DNA of 27,985 bases from Prevotella sp. UBA2742 (GTDB lineage: Bacteria; Bacteroidota; Bacteroidia; Bacteroidales; Bacteroidaceae). The DNA is taken from NCBI GenBank assembly GCA_002353485.1, contig DEJS01000013.1, positions 1 to 27,985 of the forward strand. The letters run 5' to 3'. Position numbers and translations under genes: made by a program. Under the pieces are notes generated by a model. It made no database searches. It was not told the origin of the DNA and worked only from the letters and a program-made list of their open reading frames with translations. This document shows, one piece after another, positions 22,824 through 27,985 of the stretch (the first letter of the stretch is position 1; each line of letters begins with the position of its first letter).

Positions 22824-23348
22824 ATGAAAAACAAGATAATAGCATTAATCGGAATACTGGTACTGCTAATGTCAGGCTGCGCACATGCACAGTACGCCAC
22901 CGCTGAAGCACTGTCTGAAGGCCAGTGGTGGTGCTACCCGTTGCCTGGTGCAAAGGTCATCAGTCCCTTTGGCGGACGCCGGCACCATTCAGGCACCGAC
23001 ATTAAGACCAAGCCCGACGACAACATCCTCGCAGCCTTCGAGGGCGAGGTGGTTTTCTCTGGAAAATACGGAGGCTATGGAAACCTTATCCGCATCAAGC
23101 ACCCCTGTGGTCTGGAAACCTATTACAGCCATAACTCAAAGAATCTTGTCAATGTGGGCGACCACGTCAAGGCGGGACAAGTCATCGCCCTGACAGGCCG
23201 GACCGGACGTGCGTCGACAGAGCATCTGCACTTCGAAACGCGTATAAAAGGTAAGGCTATCAACTCTGACAAGTACTTTGACCATAAGAAACACGATATC
23301 CGCCTTAAAGCCTTTCGCAAGACCCAAGACGGATATGTTGTAAGATAA
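22824..23348 (+). CDS. Small exported M23 (LytM-type) metallopeptidase
   Basis: A 174-residue protein, essentially a signal sequence plus one M23 domain. The N-terminus (MKNKIIALIGILVLLMSGCAHAQ) could be cut after AHA by signal peptidase I, or lipidated at Cys19 (LMSGC). The catalytic positions are complete: HSGTD (His55, Asp59), YYSHNSK (His103) and EHLHFE (His134, His136). It should cleave peptidoglycan stem peptides. A perfect hairpin CCTATT-tatt-AATAGG (22799-22814) lies in the 42-base gap after obgE and might affect translation. It closes the hpt-adk-obgE run and meets the next gene tail to tail with seven bases between. Confidence 0.92.
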   Translation: MKNKIIALIGILVLLMSGCAHAQYATAEALSEGQWWCYPLPGAKVISPFGGRRHHSGTDIKTKPDDNILAAFEGEVVFSGKYGGYGNLIRIKHPCGLETYYSHNSKNLVNVGDHVKAGQVIALTGRTGRASTEHLHFETRIKGKAINSDKYFDHKKHDIRLKAFRKTQDGYVVR

Positions 23349-23355
23349 GCTGACG

Positions 23356-23832
23356 CTACTCCTTGTCCTTAGGCAGGTAGCGTACCGTCAGCGTAGGTGT
23401 ATGGGTATTCTCCAATATCACTGATATGAAGCCGTTCGTGGCATCAAAGTTTGCCACCTTATGGTCGTCTTTCAGCATCGGACAGTCAGGCCATGCGCCC
23501 AATTCCTTTTCAAAACCGTCACGCAGCTGTTGCCATAGCATGCGCGTGCTGTCATTAGTACTCAGACGATAGTTCTCCTGTATGGTCTGCACCTTGTCAC
23601 CCTGTATGCCCACCAGCACCCTGTAATGTTCTGCCTGCTTGGCAAACACGACTGTACGTCCACTGTCAGACGCTGCCGAGTCCACTACAAAGCCGCGTGC
23701 CTGCATCGAGTCTATCAGGGCGCTCGCAGGCATGTCGAACGAAAGGCCACGATAGCTGAAGGGAGACTCCTGTCCACCTGTGCAAGCCGCCATGAGCATA
23801 ATGGTGAAAAACGATAATAAAGCCTTCTTCAT
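23356..23832 (-). CDS. Small lipoprotein of unknown function
   Basis: A 158-residue protein with a clear lipobox (MLMAAC, Cys17). The mature part is small and mixed alpha/beta with no motif I recognise; SYRGLSFDMPASALIDSMQARGF and the closing TPTLTVRYLPKDKE look like a compact folded domain. It begins three bases after the asd stop, so it is the second gene of an asd transcription unit, though no functional link is evident. Confidence 0.75.
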   Translation of the reverse strand: MKKALLSFFTIMLMAACTGGQESPFSYRGLSFDMPASALIDSMQARGFVVDSAASDSGRTVVFAKQAEHYRVLVGIQGDKVQTIQENYRLSTNDSTRMLWQQLRDGFEKELGAWPDCPMLKDDHKVANFDATNGFISVILENTHTPTLTVRYLPKDKE

Positions 23833-23835
23833 CTC

Positions 23836-24858
23836 TTATCCAAAGCAGGGTAAAGCCTTTTCGTTAATAAGGTATTCACCTATCTGGACGGCATTAAGGG
23901 CTGCGCCCTTACGAATCTGGTCGCCGGAGAGCCAGAATGTCAGGCCGTTCTCGTCAGAGAGGTCCTTGCGCACACGTCCCACATAAACGTCATCCTTGCC
24001 TGCGGTCTCAAGGGGCATAGGATATACCAGGTTTGCAGGGTCGTCAACCAGCGTACAGCCCGGTGCCTGTGCTATGGCGCGCTGGGCCTCTTCAACGCTG
24101 ATAGGACGCTCTGTCTCTATCCACACACTTTCCGAGTGCGAACGCAGTGAGGATACGCGGACACACATGGCAGAGCACTTGGCATCGGTATGCATAATCT
24201 TCTGCGTCTCATTGTACATCTTCATCTCTTCCTTCGTATAGCCATTGGGCTGGAAGACGTCAATCTGGGGAATGACGTTATAAGCCAGCTGGTGAGGGAA
24301 CTTCTTAATGGTTTTCACCTCGCCCTCTTCTACCATTTCCTTGTACTGCTGCTGAAGCTCAGCCATAGCGGCGGCACCGGCTCCCGATGCACTCTGATAG
24401 CTGGAGACATGGATGCGCTTGATGTGCGACAGCTGTTCCAGAGGCTGAAGCACCACCACCATCATAATGGTGGTACAGTTAGGATTGGCAATAATACCGC
24501 GAGGACGTACGAGGGCGTCCTTGGCATTACACTCAGGAACTACCAAAGGCACATCGTCGTCCATACGGAAGGCACTCGAGTTGTCTATCATCACACAACC
24601 GTACTTAGTGATAGTGTCAGCATACTCTTTCGACGTGCCGGCACCTGCTGAAGTAAAGGCAATGTCGACATCCTTGAAGTCGTCGTTATGCTGCAGCAGT
24701 TTAACCGTCAACTCCTTCCCACGGAAGGTGTACTTACTTCCTGCAGAACGTTCCGAACCAAACAGCACCAGCTCGTCCATAGGGAAATTTCTCTGGTCGA
24801 GGATGCGCAGAAACTCCTGACCCACGGCGCCCGAAGCACCCACAATAGCTACTTTCAT
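23836..24858 (-). CDS. asd: Aspartate-semialdehyde dehydrogenase
   Basis: This 340-residue enzyme reduces aspartyl phosphate to aspartate semialdehyde with NADPH, feeding lysine, diaminopimelate, threonine and methionine synthesis. GASGAVGQEFLRIL (7-20) binds NADPH, NPNCTTIMM holds the catalytic Cys128, SGAGAAAMAEL is the following loop, and RVSSLRSHSESV holds the catalytic His240. The start MKVAIVGASGAVG is canonical. A TAATTTTG box at 24903-24896 on the minus strand lies 37 bases before the ATG. Confidence 0.96.
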   Translation of the reverse strand: MKVAIVGASGAVGQEFLRILDQRNFPMDELVLFGSERSAGSKYTFRGKELTVKLLQHNDDFKDVDIAFTSAGAGTSKEYADTITKYGCVMIDNSSAFRMDDDVPLVVPECNAKDALVRPRGIIANPNCTTIMMVVVLQPLEQLSHIKRIHVSSYQSASGAGAAAMAELQQQYKEMVEEGEVKTIKKFPHQLAYNVIPQIDVFQPNGYTKEEMKMYNETQKIMHTDAKCSAMCVRVSSLRSHSESVWIETERPISVEEAQRAIAQAPGCTLVDDPANLVYPMPLETAGKDDVYVGRVRKDLSDENGLTFWLSGDQIRKGAALNAVQIGEYLINEKALPCFG

Positions 24859-24895
24859 ATTATCCTTTTTTCTTATTAATACCTAATTTTGGCTG

Positions 24896-24903
24896 CAAAA
24901 TTA
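24896..24903 (-). promoter_or_regulatory. asd promoter -7 element
   Basis: Minus-strand TAATTTTG, 37 bases before asd. The -33 region is not clear. Confidence 0.45.
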
Positions 24904-24946
24904 CAAAAATTCTACCAAATAAGTGTCATCCGTACTAAAAAATTCG

Positions 24947-24954
24947 TACCTTTG
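24947..24954 (+). promoter_or_regulatory. Antiporter promoter -7 element
   Basis: TACCTTTG, eight bases before the ATG at 24963, so the message would be leaderless or nearly so. No -33 box is seen. Confidence 0.45.
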
Positions 24955-24962
24955 CAAACAAT

Positions 24963-27104
24963 ATGACATTTCTGACTTCATATTTCCCCATCCAGAGCCC
25001 GACGCTGATATTCTTCGTTGTGCTGATGATAATCCTGTTCGCCCCTATCATCATGGGCAAGCTGAGGATACCGCACATCATTGGCATGGTACTGGCTGGC
25101 ATGATAATAGGCGAACACGGACTCAACATCCTGGTACGCGACTCGTCGTTCGAGCTGTTCGGAAAAGTCGGCCTGCTATACATCATGTTCCTGGCAGGGC
25201 TTGAAATGGATTTGGAGAGCGTCAAGAAGAACTCCAAGCGTTTCCTTATCTTTGGCCTGTTGACGTGCCTGGTGCCGCTCTTCATGACCTACGCCATGTC
25301 GCGCGGCATACTGGGCTACAGCCACAGCGCGTCATTCCTGCTGGGATGTATCATGGCGTCGAACACACTGATAGCCTACCCCATCATTTCCCGATACGGA
25401 CTGCAGCGCGACTCCAGCGTCATGCTGAGCGTGGGGTCAAGCATGCTGTCCCTCTTCCTGGCACTGATGATGCTGGCAGCCTTGTCGGCAGCCTACGACG
25501 AAGACACGGGAGCCGTATTCTGGATACTGTTCCTCCTGAAGTTTGTAGTCTTCGTGACACTGCTGGTATGGAGCATACCAAAGCTCGCGCGCTATTTCCT
25601 GCGACGCTATTCCGATGCCGTCATGCAATACATCTTCGTGCTGGCCGTCATGTTCCTTTCGGCAGCACTGTCTGAAACCGTCGGCGTGGAAGGCATCGTA
25701 GGGGCATTCCTCTCTGGTCTTATATTGAACAGGTACATACCCCACGTCTCACCACTGATGAACCGCATAGAGTTCATCGGCAACGCACTCTTCATTCCAT
25801 ACTTCCTCATCGGCGTAGGAATGCTCATCAACGTACAGACGCTGTTCGAAGGCTCACGCATGCTGTGGATTGTAACCCTGATAGCCTTCATAGGCACCTT
25901 CGGAAAAGCGGTCGCTGCCTATCTTTCGAGCCTCTTGTTCCGACTGCCTAAGTCAGCAGGCAACATGATGTTCGGACTCACCTGCGCACATGCAGCAGGA
26001 GCCATCGCCATGGTCATGGTGGGTATGCACCTGGAGGTAAGCCCGGGAGTATATCTGGTGAACGACGAAATACTCAACGGCGTCGTCATCATGATACTCA
26101 TCACCTGCATTATCTCTACACTGATGACGCAGCATGCCTCCCAGCAGATTATCCTTGCCAATCGTCAGGCTGCTGCTGACAACACGGCCGACTCGGTAGA
26201 CGATGAAAAAATCATGCTATGCGTAAAGTACATGGAAATAGCGCCTCAGCTGCTGGAATTGGCCATCATGGTACGCAACGAACAGCTGAAACGTGACATG
26301 GTGGCACTGAACGTCGTATATGACGACGAGAAGTCGGCCAAGCACCGCGAGCAAGGCCTGCGCCTGTTAGAACAGCTGGAACAGCGGGCGGCAGCCAGCG
26401 ACATAGCGCTACAGACACAAGTACGTCTGTCCAGCAACATTGCCAACGGCATCAAGCATGCCTTCCGGGAGTTTGGTGCCTCCGAAATCATTATGGGCAT
26501 GCACGTACACACTGACGTAAACCCAAAGTTCTGGGGCATGTTCATACAGAGCCTGTACAACGGCCTTAACCGACAGATCATTCTCTCGCGCTTCGTACAA
26601 CCCCTGAACACGCTACGCAGAATACAGGTCGTTGTACCCTCGCGAGCCGAGTTCGAGCCCGGCTTCCACCGCTGGCTGGAACGCCTCAGCCGCATGGCCC
26701 ATAACTTAGACTGCCGCATACAATTCCACGGCCGGAACGAGTCTCTGGAACTCATACGCCAATACGTGAACAACCACCATCCCAGTGTACGCGCCGAATA
26801 CACCTACATGGCGCACTGGAACGAACTGCCAAAGCTGGCGGCTACCATCCACGACGACCACATGTTTGTCGTCATCACGGCACGTAAGGGCACCATCTCC
26901 TACAAGAGTGCATTGGAGCGTCTGCCCAACGAACTGCAGCAGCACTTCTCGGGCAAGAACCTCATAATACTTTTCCCCGACCAATATGGCGACGCCAAGG
27001 AGGAGAGCATGACGTTCACGGCAGCCCAGCACCAGGAGGAATCAAGCGTCTACGACTTCATCCTGAGGTGGATATACAAGAATAGCAAAAAGGTAAAACA
27101 TTAA
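24963..27104 (+). CDS. CPA2 family cation:proton antiporter with USP-like C-terminal region
   Basis: A 713-residue inner-membrane protein. Residues 1 to about 395 contain roughly 12 hydrophobic segments and CPA2 landmarks: IIGEHGLNIL, FLAGLEMDLESVKK (76-89), and SETVGVEGIVGAFLSGLILN. Such proteins exchange Na+ or K+ for protons and set pH and ion balance. The cytosolic region from about 400 to 713 has two parts that resemble degenerate universal stress protein folds (for example EFGASEIIMGMHVHTDVNPKF and RRIQVVVPSRAEFEPGF), probably regulatory. No TrkA-N domain is present. The ABC gene follows after five bases. Confidence 0.9.
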   Translation: MTFLTSYFPIQSPTLIFFVVLMIILFAPIIMGKLRIPHIIGMVLAGMIIGEHGLNILVRDSSFELFGKVGLLYIMFLAGLEMDLESVKKNSKRFLIFGLLTCLVPLFMTYAMSRGILGYSHSASFLLGCIMASNTLIAYPIISRYGLQRDSSVMLSVGSSMLSLFLALMMLAALSAAYDEDTGAVFWILFLLKFVVFVTLLVWSIPKLARYFLRRYSDAVMQYIFVLAVMFLSAALSETVGVEGIVGAFLSGLILNRYIPHVSPLMNRIEFIGNALFIPYFLIGVGMLINVQTLFEGSRMLWIVTLIAFIGTFGKAVAAYLSSLLFRLPKSAGNMMFGLTCAHAAGAIAMVMVGMHLEVSPGVYLVNDEILNGVVIMILITCIISTLMTQHASQQIILANRQAAADNTADSVDDEKIMLCVKYMEIAPQLLELAIMVRNEQLKRDMVALNVVYDDEKSAKHREQGLRLLEQLEQRAAASDIALQTQVRLSSNIANGIKHAFREFGASEIIMGMHVHTDVNPKFWGMFIQSLYNGLNRQIILSRFVQPLNTLRRIQVVVPSRAEFEPGFHRWLERLSRMAHNLDCRIQFHGRNESLELIRQYVNNHHPSVRAEYTYMAHWNELPKLAATIHDDHMFVVITARKGTISYKSALERLPNELQQHFSGKNLIILFPDQYGDAKEESMTFTAAQHQEESSVYDFILRWIYKNSKKVKH

Positions 27105-27109
27105 AAGCG

Positions 27110-27778
27110 ATGATAGACATAAAAGGCATCAAGAAGAGCTTTGGCTCGTTGGAAGTCCTAAAAGGAATAGACCTTCACATTGACAAGGGAGAAATAGTGA
27201 GCATCGTCGGTCCCAGTGGTGCCGGCAAGACCACACTGCTACAGATAATAGGAACCCTCGACCGGCCTGACAGCGGCTCCGTGCTCATCGACTCCGTTGA
27301 CGTAACCTCGCTGTCAAGCAAGAAGTTGTCCGACTTCCGCAATCGGCACATAGGCTTCGTATTTCAGTTCCATCAGCTGCTGCCCGAGTTCACAGCCATA
27401 GAGAACATCATGATTCCGGCCTACATCGCAGGAGCATCCTCGAAACAAGCACGCCAGCGTGCTGATGACTTACTGCAGTTCATGGGCCTCAGTGACCGTG
27501 CCCATCACAAGCCCAACGAGCTCTCCGGAGGCGAGAAGCAGCGTGTGGCTGTGGCGCGCGCACTGGTGAACAGTCCCGCCGTCATACTGGCCGACGAGCC
27601 GAGCGGCTCGCTGGACTCTAAGAATAAAGCCGAACTGCACCAGCTGTTTTTTGACCTGCGCGACAAATACGGCCAGACCTTCGTCATAGTAACACATGAC
27701 GAAGGTCTGGCCAGTATCACCGACCGCACCATCAAGATGCGCGACGGCCTGCTGGTTCAAGACATAATAACAGAGTGA
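27110..27778 (+). CDS. ABC transporter ATPase, LolD/MacB-type
   Basis: A 222-residue ATPase with Walker A GPSGAGKT (34-41), Q-loop FVFQFHQLLPEFTAIENI (Gln86), signature LSGGEKQRV (138-146), Walker B VILADEPSGSLD (158-169) and His196 in VIVTHDE. The short length and the FQFHQLLPEFTAIENIMIP motif match LolD, the ATPase of lipoprotein release, but MacB- or FtsE-type partners cannot be excluded because no permease gene is in view. Its last five codons are part of the first unit of a downstream tandem repeat. A C-terminal read-through is not needed: the TGA at 27776 ends the family domain normally. Confidence 0.92.
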   Translation: MIDIKGIKKSFGSLEVLKGIDLHIDKGEIVSIVGPSGAGKTTLLQIIGTLDRPDSGSVLIDSVDVTSLSSKKLSDFRNRHIGFVFQFHQLLPEFTAIENIMIPAYIAGASSKQARQRADDLLQFMGLSDRAHHKPNELSGGEKQRVAVARALVNSPAVILADEPSGSLDSKNKAELHQLFFDLRDKYGQTFVIVTHDEGLASITDRTIKMRDGLLVQDIITE

Positions 27779-27950
27779 ATTTAAAGACAGAATAACAGAA
27801 TAACATAATAACAGAGTGAATTTAAAGACATAATAACATAATAACAGAGTTGTTTTTTTAAGACACAGTAACATAATAACAGATTTATTTTTTCAAGGAC
27901 GTAGTAACATAATAACAGATAGATGTAAACGAAAGGCACAGTAACACTAC
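27762..27950. repeat. Irregular AT-rich tandem repeat beginning inside the ABC gene
   Basis: The 12-base core ACATAATAACAG occurs at 27762, 27803, 27836, 27871 and 27907, at steps of 41, 33, 35 and 36 bases. The first two units match over 28 bases (27762-27789 and 27803-27830); later units diverge outside the core, keeping a T-rich middle and an AAGACA/AAGGAC end. A decayed unit may follow near 27941. The first unit includes the final codons and stop of the ABC gene. No gene is visible from 27779 to the end. Confidence 0.85.
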
Positions 27951-27985
27951 AATATGTATCCTGTGTCTTAGCCTGAAATAGGTTG

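Noticed and set aside
23353..23383. Inverted repeat ACGCTAC / GTAGCGT between the M23 and lipoprotein genes as terminator
   Set aside because: The loop is 17 bases and no T run follows on either strand, so a terminator call is not supported.
27762..27985. CRISPR array
   Set aside because: Steps are irregular (33-41), the conserved core is only 12 bases, the would-be spacers resemble each other, and no cas gene is near.

Overview
The window looks like chromosome of a Bacteroidales bacterium, most likely Prevotella or a close relative. The evidence is the recurring promoter form (a -33 TTG/TTTG, then 19-21 bases, then TAnnTTTG) in front of most transcription units, the lack of clear Shine-Dalgarno sequences, and family types typical of that group: a DUF4831 protein, a receiver-fused PEP/pyruvate-binding protein, a YqiA-like hydrolase with an extra C-terminal domain, and a Bacteroidetes-type PdxJ. 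Twenty-four protein genes are called. I saw no tRNA, rRNA, CRISPR array, insertion sequence or phage gene. Gene content is mostly housekeeping; the unusual material is in junctions, leaders and repeats.

Left part (1-8193): a repeat-rich gene-free end (1-415) with 21-bp tandem repeats and nested inverted repeats; nadK on the minus strand, divergent from pdxJ - DJ-1 family - ispD - recG on the plus strand; a secreted M23/LysM peptidase; a glycine-zipper lipoprotein whose 3' end overlaps the convergent rlpA gene. This part covers NADP, vitamin B6 and isoprenoid precursor synthesis, DNA repair and cell-wall remodelling.

Middle (8194-17710): gdhA (minus), with a duplicated and synonymously diverged copy of its own last codons just downstream; a DASS-family anion transporter (minus) whose terminator hairpin runs into the gdhA promoter; a 371-base gene-free stretch with a possible minus-strand RNA; a 1003-residue double-receiver plus PPDK-like ATP-binding protein (plus); a convergent YqiA-like hydrolase fused to a degenerate HAD/NT5C-like domain (minus); an aquaporin and a class II fructose-bisphosphate aldolase (plus), each with a clear intrinsic terminator.

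Right part (17711-27985): nnrD/nnrE fusion followed by a DUF4831 gene (minus); hpt - adk - obgE - M23 peptidase (plus); asd followed by a small lipoprotein (minus); a CPA2 cation/proton antiporter with a USP-like tail followed by a LolD-type ABC ATPase (plus). The last ~220 bases are an AT-rich irregular tandem repeat whose first unit lies inside the final codons of the ABC gene.

No complete unknown multi-gene system is visible. The best candidates for undescribed biology are the REC-pseudoREC-ATP-grasp protein without a phosphotransfer His domain, the gdhA 3' scar, the shared terminator/promoter between the transporter and gdhA, the YqiA-pseudoHAD fusion, and the gene-free stretch before 11617.
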